A stretch of 20,626 bases of DNA from an uncultured Planctomycetaceae bacterium (lineage in GTDB: Bacteria > Planctomycetota > Planctomycetia > Pirellulales > Thermoguttaceae). Where the stretch lies: the NCBI GenBank assembly GCA_947307005.1, contig CAMZHY010000010.1, positions 1 through 20,626 of the forward strand, read 5' to 3'. Position numbers and translations under genes: made by a program. Numbering within the stretch: the stretch's first letter is position 1; each line of letters opens with the position of its first letter. The notes under the pieces are model-generated. The model saw only the letters and a list, made by a program, of their open reading frames with translations, was not told the DNA's origin and did not search any database. Below, one piece after another: positions 13,822 to 20,626 of this stretch.

Positions 13822-13825
13822 CCGC
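13594..13825 (+). repeat. Direct repeat copy 2 (3' end of the RNA ligase gene)
   Basis: Gap-free partner of 12031-12262. Together the copies bracket the AT-richer cassette 12323-13593. Recombination between them would delete the cassette and leave one intact ligase gene. Confidence 0.95.
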
Positions 13826-13856
13826 GTTTTTGACGCCGCCCAAGAGGCGCTGAAAG

Positions 13857-13897
13857 GACGACGTTATTCTTCATAATATTTGAAGACGGCGTCGTCC
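13857..13897. terminator. Stem-loop between convergent units, weak bidirectional terminator
   Basis: GGACGACG (13857-13864) / CGTCGTCC (13890-13897) with CTTC (13869-13872) / GAAG (13882-13885) inside. On the plus strand a second small stem, AGCG/CGCT, followed by ATTTTTTT (13923-13931) comes after it. On the minus strand the large stem is followed by TTTCAG. It lies between the ligase fragment and the convergent membrane-protein gene. Confidence 0.5.
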
Positions 13898-13934
13898 AAC
13901 CGTTGCGGGAGCGTGACGTCGCTATTTTTTTAAA

Positions 13935-14801
13935 CTAAGGGAGCAAAGGAAGGGGAATGAACCCCAATGTCAAGCCGATCGTCCTGTCGACGGCGAGCGG
14001 AACGGCGACGTGACCTCCAAAAAAGAACTCCAAGATAGGAAAGGGTTCGACGAATCCGGACGGAGGGAAAAGAAGGGGCGCCGCGGCAAAAACGAGCGCT
14101 ATCTCCGATAGCAATAGAAATTTATCGATAGCGGCGGCGAGTTTAAAACTTAGATCGCCGCTTTTAAATCTCAATTTGTTCTTCTTGAGATAAAACGCGC
14201 CGACATTTTTCTTGGTTTCGGCTCTCCAGAGGACGTCGTCAAGGAACTCAACGGCGCGGCGACCTCGAACTTTAGCGATCGAGCCGTCTTCCAGCGCGAC
14301 AAACATTCGAAGCCCGAAGCCCCAAGGCGCGAAGGGCGCGCGCCAAGGTTTTGCCGACGCCCCTATGACGCCGACGTCGAATTTTGATAGACATCGAAAT
14401 TCAATATTGTAGAATGGGTTACGATATTTCGCGTTAACCGTTTTACCAAGCTCTTGGAGCGTCGTCGGGAAGCGTCCTGTTTTATCGCGATACTCGAACT
14501 GCGCGTCTCGAAACGCCGTAAAACGTTTAAACGCCGCCGCTTCTTCGCGCCCTTTGTGGATTTGACGACGAACATAGAGGACGGTTGACGCTCCGACGAC
14601 GAGCGCGAGCGTCAACGCGACGGGGACAAAAGTCGGCGCGAAGCCGACAGGGATCCCGTCCCACGCTACCGCGACGAAGAGCAAAGCGAACGCCGGGAAG
14701 ACGAAAAACAGGTTGAAGAGGAAAAGAATCAGCCAAATCCGAAGTCGCCGACGAGTCCCGCGCCAGTGCATGCGCCTCGCTAAACGAAGGGTATGATTCA
14801 T
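13935..14801 (-). CDS. Membrane protein, paralogue A of the TGRFP/ALEDGS family
   Basis: About 288 residues from the ATG at 14801. An ATG at 14771 with GAGG only three bases away, and an upstream TTG at 14864, are alternatives; the start is uncertain. Not a family I can name. Two N-terminal membrane segments (LRIWLILFLFNLFFVFPAFALLF and FVPVALTLALVVGASTVLYV) are followed by a basic stretch. The core comes next: FKRFTAFRDAQFEYRDKTGRFPTTLQELG, then KPWRAPFAPWGFG and VALEDGSIAKVRGRRAVEF. Two further hydrophobic segments end the protein. The core resembles the ...GxYPTxxxGL pseudopilin pattern of GspG. It lacks the N-terminal loop domain present in paralogues B, C and D and is separated from them by the glycosyltransferase. 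Convergent with the ligase fragment. Confidence 0.7.
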   Translation of the reverse strand: MNHTLRLARRMHWRGTRRRLRIWLILFLFNLFFVFPAFALLFVAVAWDGIPVGFAPTFVPVALTLALVVGASTVLYVRRQIHKGREEAAAFKRFTAFRDAQFEYRDKTGRFPTTLQELGKTVNAKYRNPFYNIEFRCLSKFDVGVIGASAKPWRAPFAPWGFGLRMFVALEDGSIAKVRGRRAVEFLDDVLWRAETKKNVGAFYLKKNKLRFKSGDLSFKLAAAIDKFLLLSEIALVFAAAPLLFPPSGFVEPFPILEFFFGGHVAVPLAVDRTIGLTLGFIPLPLLP

Positions 14802-14948
14802 TGCTACTGTTTTCAAAACAGGGAGGGGAGGACAACGCGTTCCAATCGGTATTGTCGTCTGCAATTGACGCGGTTGCGACGTCGCGGTTTGCTAATTTAG
14901 TCCACGCGTCTGGCGATCGACTTTTCAACAAAAGAAACACGCGTTTCG

Positions 14949-15986
14949 TTATTGTAAAGAGCGTCGCCGGAACGCGTTGCGAAGAACGCGTCGATAATGG
15001 AGCGCGTACTCTGCCAAAGCAAACAGAGTTCGACTGTGAAGAAACAGGAAAAAACGCGTTCTATGATACCTACCGACACGTTGCGTGGGAATCCGCGCTT
15101 GTTTCGACCAATTACGAACCTCAATTAGCCCTTTCGTATCGCCGGAGACTAGAGTCGTCCTCGCATACTGAAGAATCGAGTCAACCATATCCTGCGCGGC
15201 GATTGTTAAAATTTCTGGGTAGCGTTTCTCAAGATATATCCAGCGCTTGCGTCGTTGTTCGTAAAGCCAGTAGGCAAAAGAACCGTCTTTAAAGGCGTCG
15301 CCCGTTATACTTCCGTCTCTTTCCCGTTTATAATACAAGACGTCGTGGATAACCGCCACAGTCTTGCACTTATCGATGATTTCATGAATAATCGCGTCGT
15401 CTTCCCAAATTTCGCCGACTGGAAAGTTCATATTTTTCCATAAAGACGCTCGGTAAATTTTGTTCCAAGCGTATACGCGGATATTTCCTCGAATTCTCTC
15501 TTCCAGCGCCGTCTTGCCATCGTAGACGCCTTCGGCTAGGTTGGAACATTCTTTTATTCCGTCCTCGTTTTCGCCGCGCACGTGTTCCAAATCGAAGACG
15601 CCCATGTCTGCGCCGGTAGAGCAAACGGCTTTATGCGCTTTTTCGCAAAAATCTTCTCTCACCCAGTCGTCGCTGTCAACAAACATGATCCAGTTCCCGC
15701 GACTTATTGCGAGCCCACTGTTGCGCGCCGAGCTTAAACCTTGGTTGGTTTGGTAGATATAAACGATCCGCGAATCTTTCCGAGCGTATTCTTTACAGAT
15801 CGCAGTTTCCTCTTCATTTCCACCGTCGTTGACAAGGATTAGTTCAAAATCGGAAAAGGTCTGGCGCAGAATACTGTCGATCGTTTTTCGCAGATATTTT
15901 TCCACGTGATAAACCGGGACGATAATGGAGATTTCAGGTCTTACTCTTAGATATTCGTCTTTCGGGTTTTCGGCGTCAAGTTCCAT
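14949..15986 (-). CDS. Family 2 glycosyltransferase
   Basis: 345 residues, GT-A fold. EISIIVPVYHVEKYLRKTIDSILRQTFSDFELILVNDGG is the nucleotide-sugar binding start, where most relatives have NDGS. YQTNQGLSSARNSGLAISRGNWIMFVDSDDW carries the metal-binding DxD (Asp-Ser-Asp), and EIWEDDAIIHEII is the usual acceptor-side WEDD segment with the likely base. It would add a sugar to a cell-surface polysaccharide or lipid at the cytoplasmic face. The last ~45 residues are very basic with aromatic clusters and may bind the membrane. No other polysaccharide genes adjoin it, which is unusual for this group. A well-spaced promoter lies about 90 bases upstream; the ribosome binding site is weak. It sits between paralogues A and B of the membrane family. 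Confidence 0.9.
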   Translation of the reverse strand: MELDAENPKDEYLRVRPEISIIVPVYHVEKYLRKTIDSILRQTFSDFELILVNDGGNEEETAICKEYARKDSRIVYIYQTNQGLSSARNSGLAISRGNWIMFVDSDDWVREDFCEKAHKAVCSTGADMGVFDLEHVRGENEDGIKECSNLAEGVYDGKTALEERIRGNIRVYAWNKIYRASLWKNMNFPVGEIWEDDAIIHEIIDKCKTVAVIHDVLYYKRERDGSITGDAFKDGSFAYWLYEQRRKRWIYLEKRYPEILTIAAQDMVDSILQYARTTLVSGDTKGLIEVRNWSKQARIPTQRVGRYHRTRFFLFLHSRTLFALAEYALHYRRVLRNAFRRRSLQ

Positions 15987-16077
15987 GATGCTCTATGACA
16001 AGTCTAAATATAATATCGGTTATTTCTTATCTTACGTCTTTTTGACCGCGAACTTACAGAACAAACGACGCCGATTC

Positions 16078-16106
16078 ATTGTAGCGTCTAACGCTGGTCG
16101 TATCAA
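16078..16106 (-). promoter_or_regulatory. Promoter of the glycosyltransferase gene
   Basis: Minus strand TTGATA (16106-16101), 17-base spacer, TACAAT (16083-16078). Expected start near 16071, a leader of about 85 bases. It implies that the glycosyltransferase is transcribed separately from the upstream membrane-protein operon. Confidence 0.6.
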
Positions 16107-16202
16107 CGTATTTTGTTGAGGCTTATCAAAGAAATCGAAATCTTTCGACCGCTTAACCTAAAACTCAGGTTTGACGGAGTCGACGCGCCCTTTTCACGGC
16201 GA

Positions 16203-17429
16203 CTATATCCAGCCCCAAACCGTGTGCGCGATAAAGGCGTAAACGCCTCCTAAAAGATTAAAGTATTCCAAGGGGACGATTCCCAAAGCGACGCACGTCG
16301 TAAAAATCAGGGCGCCAATCGCGGAAACGATGAAATCGCTGAACTCGCGGACCCCGTCGGCGCGAACGATAAACGCTAGAAAAGTCGCCCAAACGATCAG
16401 GAGCGTCGCCGCCGTCAGCGCGTAGCCGACGATCGCGGCGCGCCGAACGGGCAGTTCGTTTTCTTCAAATTTCAACTTGTTTTTCGCGACGTAAAACCGT
16501 CCGACGTTCTCTTGCTTCCGCGCCGTCCGGAGGACGTCGTAGAAGAGATTGACCGTTCGCCGCCCGCGAACTTTGACGATCGAACCGTCCTCCAGCGCGA
16601 CGAGCGTCCGTCGCCCGAAACCGACGGGCGCGAAAGGCGCGCGCCACGGTTTCGCCGTCGCCGCGACGACGCCGACGCCAAGCGTCGAGAGACAGAGGAA
16701 CTCGCGGCGACGAAACGCGTCGCGATATTCCGACGCGTCCTCGGCGCCGAGGTCTTCAAGCGCGGTCGGGAAACGCCCCGTCTGATCGCGAAACGCGAAA
16801 CACGCGTCGCGAAATCGCTCGAAACGCTCAAACGTCGTCGCCTCGGCGCGTCTTTTGCGCGTTTGTAGATAGACGTAAAAGAGCGCCGCGGCAAACCAAA
16901 ACGCGTAAATGAGCGCGTCGAGGACAAAAGACGCCGCGAAGCTGAACCCGCCTCCTTCCTGTTTGGCGATAAACGCGTAAAGGCGGCGAGTTTCCCAGTC
17001 GGATTGAACGATTCGAACGCCGTAGTCGCAAGACTTCGGTTTGACGGCGTAAACGCCCCACGTTCCCATCGGAAAAGGGACGAGCGTTCTTCGCCGAGGC
17101 CGTTTCTCCGCGAGAATCATCCCGTCGTAACGCTCGCGAAGCGGGGCGTATTGCGCCCCCGTCGTCAGGACGAATTCGTCCGCGCGGGGCGCCCTCGTCT
17201 CCGCGAGCGACGACGGCTCGGCGCCCGTCATGTTCTCGTATTGTTCGACGAAGGATCGCGTCTCCAATATCGACGAAACAGGGTTTTCCTCCATGCCGAA
17301 CCGCAGGAGCGCGGTAAAGAGCGGAAGCGTAAAAACTTGGTGAATGGCGAAAAGAACGACGTACGCGAGGAGAATCCGCAGAAACCGTCGCCAGCAAAGA
17401 CTCCCGACGGAGAACCAACTCGATTTCAT
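16203..17429 (-). CDS. Membrane protein, paralogue B of the TGRFP/ALEDGS family
   Basis: 408 residues; the ATG at 17429 has GGAGG seven bases upstream, better than the in-frame ATG at 17468, which would overlap paralogue C. Layout: membrane segment near the N-terminus (FLRILLAYVVLFAIHQVF); loop with FVEQYENMTGAEPSSL, EFVLTTGAQYAPLRERYDGM and EKRPRRRTLVPFPMGTWGVYAV; second membrane segment (LDALIYAFWFAAALFYVYL) followed by RKRR; core FERFRDACFAFRDQTGRFPTALEDLG, ASEYRDAFRRREFLCL, KPWRAPFAPVGFG, ALEDGSIVKVRGRR; two C-terminal membrane segments and the ending AHTVWGWI. The basic residues after the second segment suggest a cytoplasmic core and an outside loop (inference). It follows paralogue C by 29 bases, so one operon. 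Function unknown. Confidence 0.82.
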   Translation of the reverse strand: MKSSWFSVGSLCWRRFLRILLAYVVLFAIHQVFTLPLFTALLRFGMEENPVSSILETRSFVEQYENMTGAEPSSLAETRAPRADEFVLTTGAQYAPLRERYDGMILAEKRPRRRTLVPFPMGTWGVYAVKPKSCDYGVRIVQSDWETRRLYAFIAKQEGGGFSFAASFVLDALIYAFWFAAALFYVYLQTRKRRAEATTFERFERFRDACFAFRDQTGRFPTALEDLGAEDASEYRDAFRRREFLCLSTLGVGVVAATAKPWRAPFAPVGFGRRTLVALEDGSIVKVRGRRTVNLFYDVLRTARKQENVGRFYVAKNKLKFEENELPVRRAAIVGYALTAATLLIVWATFLAFIVRADGVREFSDFIVSAIGALIFTTCVALGIVPLEYFNLLGGVYAFIAHTVWGWI

Positions 17430-17458
17430 AACGCCGCCTCCAATAACTTTTTTCAAAA

Positions 17459-18649
17459 CTAAATCCATCCAAAAACCGTGTGCGCCATGAACTCGTAAAA
17501 ACTCGCTATTGGTTCAATTGGCAGAGGAATAAGCGCAAAGGCCAGAAGGGTTCTCGCGAGAAGAGCCATAATGGTCGCTCCAACAACGTAGGAGTAACAG
17601 GCGCCGAGGTTGCCGCGAACGAGGTATGAAACCAAGAAGAATAGCCAGAGAGAAAGGAAAAACGACCGTTTTAGAATTCGATTTGCCTTCGCAATTCGCT
17701 TGAAGGGCAATTCGCCTTCTTCAAATTCCAACTTGTTTTCTATCGGATGAAAATACCCGACGTTTTTCCATTTTTTCGCCGCCCAGACGACGTCGTAAAA
17801 GCGTTCGACCGCCCTTCGTCCGCGAACTTTGACGATTGAACCGTCTTCCAATGCGACGAGCGTTCGCCGTCCAAATCTCCAAGGGGCGAAAGGCGCGCGC
17901 CATGAAGTTGCCGTCGCGCCGATCGCGCCGATTCCAAGGTTCGCAAGACAGAGAAACTCGCGGCGACGAAACGCGTCGCGGTATTCCGACGCGTTCTCGA
18001 AGTCGAGGTCTTCAAGGGATTCCGGGAAACGACCCGTTTGATCTCGGCGTTCAAACAGCGCGTCGCGAAATTTTTCAAAACGCTTAAGCGTCGTTGTTTC
18101 GGCGCGTTTTTGACGTCGAATACAGACGGTCGCCGCCGAAATCCAAAACGCGTAAATCAAAACGTCGGGGATAAAAGACTTCCTGAAATTGAACGCGTAT
18201 CCTTCCTGCTCGGCGATATACGCCCAAATGCGGCGAGTTTTCAGATCGGATAGGACGGCTCGAACTCCGTCGTCGCAGCCCGGCTTGACGGCGTAAACGC
18301 CCCACATTCTGAATGGAAAAGGCAGGAGCGTCCTCCGCCGGGGGCGCTTCTCCGCGATAATCATCCAGTATCTTAAGCGGTACGCCTCGTATTGCGGCGA
18401 CGTCGTCAAGACGAATTGATCCGCAAAGCGCGGGCTAAGCGTCTCGGGGAAGGTTCCCGTTTCTTTTTGGCGCGCTTCGAGATCGGACATGGCTTTGCGT
18501 ATTTCCGATTTCGGATGAAAAAAAACAACGCCGCAGAGAATCAGCGGAATCGTGATGGTCTGATGAACGGCGAAAAGAAGGAGGTACGCGCGGAAGAAGC
18601 GCAGAATTCGCCGTCCGTATAGCCTTCTAATAAAGCGCCAGTCCGTCAT
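17459..18649 (-). CDS. Membrane protein, paralogue C of the TGRFP/ALEDGS family
   Basis: 396 residues; AGGAGG just before the ATG at 18649. It is the closest relative of B: same order of parts and long identical stretches (SEYRDAFRRREFLCL; ALEDGSIVKVRGRR), also near identical in DNA there, which points to recent duplication or gene conversion. The N-terminal loop contains ARQKETGTFPETLS, QFVLTTSPQYEAYRLRYW and EKRPRRRTLLPFPFRMWGVYAV. This mirrors the core sequence RDQTGRFPESLEDL ... WRAPFAPWRFGRR, so the protein seems to contain two related modules. It ends AHTVFGWI, like B. It lies 86 bases after paralogue D. The GspG-like TGxFPxxL pattern suggests descent from a pseudopilin fold, but no N-terminal prepilin signal is present. 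Function unknown. Confidence 0.82.
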   Translation of the reverse strand: MTDWRFIRRLYGRRILRFFRAYLLLFAVHQTITIPLILCGVVFFHPKSEIRKAMSDLEARQKETGTFPETLSPRFADQFVLTTSPQYEAYRLRYWMIIAEKRPRRRTLLPFPFRMWGVYAVKPGCDDGVRAVLSDLKTRRIWAYIAEQEGYAFNFRKSFIPDVLIYAFWISAATVCIRRQKRAETTTLKRFEKFRDALFERRDQTGRFPESLEDLDFENASEYRDAFRRREFLCLANLGIGAIGATATSWRAPFAPWRFGRRTLVALEDGSIVKVRGRRAVERFYDVVWAAKKWKNVGYFHPIENKLEFEEGELPFKRIAKANRILKRSFFLSLWLFFLVSYLVRGNLGACYSYVVGATIMALLARTLLAFALIPLPIEPIASFYEFMAHTVFGWI

Positions 18650-18735
18650 AACGCCTCCTTAATTCACTTCTCGATTACGCAATGGTTTGCGGAAAGAAGG
18701 ACAAAACGCGTCAAAAACGCCGCGTCTTTCGCGAG

Positions 18736-20154
18736 TCAAATCACGCCGTAAATACGATGCGCGAGGAACACGTAAAAATCATGGGGAACGAGCGCGCCTC
18801 CTAATAGCCAGAAGATCACGGCCGCATAGAAAAGCCAAATAAGAACAGGAAGAGAAAGGTCGAAAGGACCGATCGGACGCATTACTCCAAACATTGATTT
18901 AATCAAAACGCCGAACTGGAATGTCGCGAGCGCGACGACGGGAGAAATAATTAAGAGCGCTATCGTCCCCATGAAAAATCTTACGGTCAAAGTCCTGCGC
19001 TTGACGATTCTAAAATCCAACGCTTCTTTGGAAAGACGAAACTTTTCAAGGGCTTTTGATTTAGAAAGCGCGACGGCGAGATCGTCGAAGTATCGCGCCG
19101 CGAATCCTCGGAGCATGACGATCGAGCCGTCTTCGTAGATCGCGTACGATTTGCAGCCGAAGCCCCAAAGCGCGAAGGGCGCCCGCCAAGGTCTCGTTGC
19201 GGCGACGACCCCGAAGTCATACGGCGCGAGATAACGGAACTCGCGACGGCGAACCGCGTCGCGATATTGAGACGCGTCGTCCGCGCCGAACTCGTTGAGA
19301 TTGACGGGGAAACGCCCCGTCTTCGCGCGGTAAGCCAGCGCGTCGTCGCGGAAACGCCTTATTCTTTCAAAGGTCGTTTCCTCTCGAAGCGCTTTTTTCG
19401 ATTGACGGCGCCAATAGAGGACGATTAGCGCGATAAGCGCCGCGTACATGATCGCGTCCGGGATAAAAGAACGCGCCAAGTTATAATCGCCCCCTTCTTG
19501 CGCCGAGATCGCCGCGGCGAGCGTCCGCGCATGCCAGTCGCAGTTAATGCGGCGATATCCCGTCTCGTCGTCAAAATCTTTTTTCGGGTCGGGAACGTAG
19601 GGAATCCCGTAATTCATCCATACGCCAAAGGGAAATGGGAAAATCGTTCGGCGCGGGCGTTTATCGATAAAGAGCATATCGGGGTAGCGGTCGGTCCATT
19701 TCGCATATTCCGGCGCCGTCGCTAAAACGACGTTGGGGTAAGGATTTACCGTGTACGAAAGGACGCGTTTCGGGGGCGCGAATTCCCGCATTGTTTTAGG
19801 AACGTCCCCGTTCGTCTGTATGTATTCGCGGTATTTTTCATAGAGTCCGACGTAATAGGGACGTCCTTCGACGCCTCCCATCGACCACATAAAGAGGGGA
19901 TATAAAACCAGAATGAACGTCGCGGACGTCAGCGCGTAGCCAAGAATTGCGTTGCGGAGCGCGCGCAGAAACCTCCGGTTCTTCACGGTTCTAAGTACGC
20001 TCTTGGGGATTCTGTCCATAAATCCGTTCCTATATAGATAGTCGGTCGCGTCGTTGGAGAGCGTCGGAAACTCTTCAATGATTCCGAGTTCGTTAAGGAG
20101 GCGATTTCCCGTCCGACTCTCGTCTTTCTTCGGCTGAATTCGCCCCGCGCTCAC
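18736..20154 (-). CDS. Membrane protein, paralogue D of the TGRFP/ALEDGS family (extended N-terminus)
   Basis: 472 residues from a GTG that overlaps the HTH gene stop as GTGA; AAAGGG is nine bases upstream. The first ~65 residues are a soluble extension not seen in A-C (NRLLNELGIIEEFPTLSNDATDYLYRNGFMDRIPKSVLRTVKNRR). Next come a membrane segment (ILGYALTSATFILVLYPLF), a loop with REYIQTNGDVPKTMREFAP, NVVLATAPEYAKWTDRYPDM and KRPRRTIFPFPFGVW, and a second membrane segment. The core is FRDDALAYRAKTGRFPVNLNEFG, ASQYRDAVRRREFRYL, RPWRAPFALWGFG, YEDGSIVMLRG, followed by two or three C-terminal membrane segments ending AHRIYGVI. It is the most diverged member and the first of the paralogues after the DUF2975-HTH pair, to which it is coupled. 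Function unknown. Confidence 0.82.
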   Translation of the reverse strand: MSAGRIQPKKDESRTGNRLLNELGIIEEFPTLSNDATDYLYRNGFMDRIPKSVLRTVKNRRFLRALRNAILGYALTSATFILVLYPLFMWSMGGVEGRPYYVGLYEKYREYIQTNGDVPKTMREFAPPKRVLSYTVNPYPNVVLATAPEYAKWTDRYPDMLFIDKRPRRTIFPFPFGVWMNYGIPYVPDPKKDFDDETGYRRINCDWHARTLAAAISAQEGGDYNLARSFIPDAIMYAALIALIVLYWRRQSKKALREETTFERIRRFRDDALAYRAKTGRFPVNLNEFGADDASQYRDAVRRREFRYLAPYDFGVVAATRPWRAPFALWGFGCKSYAIYEDGSIVMLRGFAARYFDDLAVALSKSKALEKFRLSKEALDFRIVKRRTLTVRFFMGTIALLIISPVVALATFQFGVLIKSMFGVMRPIGPFDLSLPVLIWLFYAAVIFWLLGGALVPHDFYVFLAHRIYGVI

Positions 20155-20372
20155 GTTTCGTCGCCCTTTCGGTATTCGAGCAGGTCGCCCGGCTGGCAGT
20201 CGAGCGCTTCGCAGAGTTTGAGGAGCGTGGAGACGCGAATCGCGCGCGCTTTGCCCGTCTTGAGAATGGAAACGTTGGCAAGAGTTATGCCGACCCTCTG
20301 GGAGAGTTCCGTCACGCTCATCTTGCGTTTGGCAAGCATGACGTCGATGTTGAAGATAATTTGACCTTCCAT
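20151..20372 (-). CDS. YozG-like XRE-family HTH regulator
   Basis: 73 residues, essentially one Cro/C1-type domain: FNIDVMLAKRKMSVTELSQRVGITLANVSILKTGKARAIRVSTLLKLCEALDCQPGDLLEYR. The helix-turn-helix is VTELSQRVGITLANVSILKTG. The ATG at 20372 is fixed by AAGGAGGG seven bases upstream; longer readings of this frame run through the DUF2975 gene and are not real. This type is regularly coded after a DUF2975 membrane protein, as here (14-base gap), and such pairs are thought to form a membrane-sensing regulatory unit. The stop overlaps the GTG of paralogue D, so the membrane family genes are likely co-regulated with it, perhaps by autoregulation. The promoter lies beyond the window. Confidence 0.9.
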   Translation of the reverse strand: MEGQIIFNIDVMLAKRKMSVTELSQRVGITLANVSILKTGKARAIRVSTLLKLCEALDCQPGDLLEYRKGDET

Positions 20373-20386
20373 AACGTCGCCCTCCT

Positions 20387-20626
20387 TCAAATCGTTAGAT
20401 CGCTCTGTTCTTGAAGATCCGCCGCCTTGCGCGTCAAGTGCGAAAGGCACGCGGCCGCGACCGTGACGGCGACCCCGACAAAGCAGATCAGCAGCGATAA
20501 TAGCAGTACGCCCGGATGATTCATGCCCAGAAACCACAGCGTCAGATTTCCCAAGAAGAAATACGCGGCGTCCCCGGCGGCGAGCCAAGAGATTCCGCTC
20601 AGCGCCTTAGCGTTCTCTAAAGAAAA
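20387..20626 (-). CDS. DUF2975 membrane protein (5' end cut by window edge)
   Basis: The last 79 codons are visible; the start is right of the window. The reading ENAKALSGISWLAAGDAAYFF, LTLWFLGMNHPGVLLLSLLICFVGVAVTVAAACLSHL, RKAADLQEQSDLTI is the typical C-terminal half of DUF2975. It has two membrane segments, the conserved GMNHPGV turn and the KAAxLQEQxDLTI tail. Full members have about 160-180 residues and four membrane segments. It pairs with the HTH gene that begins 14 bases after its stop. Role: partner of the HTH regulator, probably controlling it at the membrane; mechanism not established. Confidence 0.88.
   Translation of the reverse strand, partial: FSLENAKALSGISWLAAGDAAYFFLGNLTLWFLGMNHPGVLLLSLLICFVGVAVTVAAACLSHLTRKAADLQEQSDLTI

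Noticed and set aside
14801..15292. 163-codon plus-strand frame
   Set aside because: It runs opposite the glycosyltransferase 3' end and the leader of paralogue A, with no supporting start signal or homology.
20373..20588. N-terminal extension of the HTH gene
   Set aside because: This stretch is the DUF2975 coding region in another frame; the ATG at 20372 has an excellent ribosome binding site.
1..20626. tRNA, rRNA, tmRNA, RNase P RNA, transposase or integrase genes
   Set aside because: None recognised by eye on either strand; a covariance-model scan would be needed to exclude a diverged RNA gene in 4591-5125.

Overview
The window looks like chromosomal DNA of a planctomycete (phylum Planctomycetota), probably an uncultured lineage. 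The main evidence is a DUF1559 prepilin-like protein with the typical N-terminal methylation segment and C-terminal H-x9-DG motif, together with a planctomycete-style VIT/VWA secreted protein, an SMI1/KNR4 protein and a GH78 rhamnosidase. Codons are rich in GCG, CGC and GAC. No tRNA, rRNA, CRISPR array or transposase was recognised.

Layout. Positions 1-1579 (minus strand) hold a regulatory operon: a NarL/FixJ response regulator, a STAS anti-anti-sigma protein and an RsbW-like ATPase that runs off the left edge. Positions 1789-4283 (minus) hold a secreted VIT-VWA protein split by a one-base frameshift near 3477. Positions 4284-5125 are a large non-coding control region with two good sigma70-type promoters and three copies of a 20-bp dyad operator; it leads into the DUF1559 prepilin (5126-6211). 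An exported CbiX/SirB-like chelatase-family protein (6326-7321), an exported alpha-L-rhamnosidase (7532-10294) and an SMI1/KNR4 protein (10423-10983) follow, with clear terminators after the chelatase and the rhamnosidase.

Positions 11212-13825 are the first accessory region. An intact DRB0094-type RNA ligase is followed by an AT-richer two-gene DUF3791/DUF3990 (ADP-ribosyltransferase-fold) cassette with its own strong promoter. After the cassette comes a second, slightly diverged copy of the last 228 bp of the ligase gene. The cassette therefore lies between direct repeats of the ligase 3' end. The DUF3990 gene also carries an internal, well-spaced ribosome binding site and ATG that would yield its 79-residue C-terminal part separately.

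Positions 13935-20626 (minus strand) are the second accessory region: four paralogues of a multi-spanning membrane protein family I cannot name, one family 2 glycosyltransferase, and a YozG-like HTH regulator with a DUF2975 membrane protein. The HTH gene overlaps the first paralogue by four bases (GTGA), so the DUF2975-HTH pair seems to head an operon of three of the paralogues. Each paralogue has a core resembling the pseudopilin motif TGRFPxxLxxLG followed by WRAPFA and ALEDGSIVKVRGRR. Three of them have a second, degenerate copy of this layout in an N-terminal loop.

The most promising undescribed items are the ligase-tail/ART cassette arrangement, the paralogous membrane family with its DUF2975-HTH control genes, and the dyad-operator control region in front of the prepilin gene.
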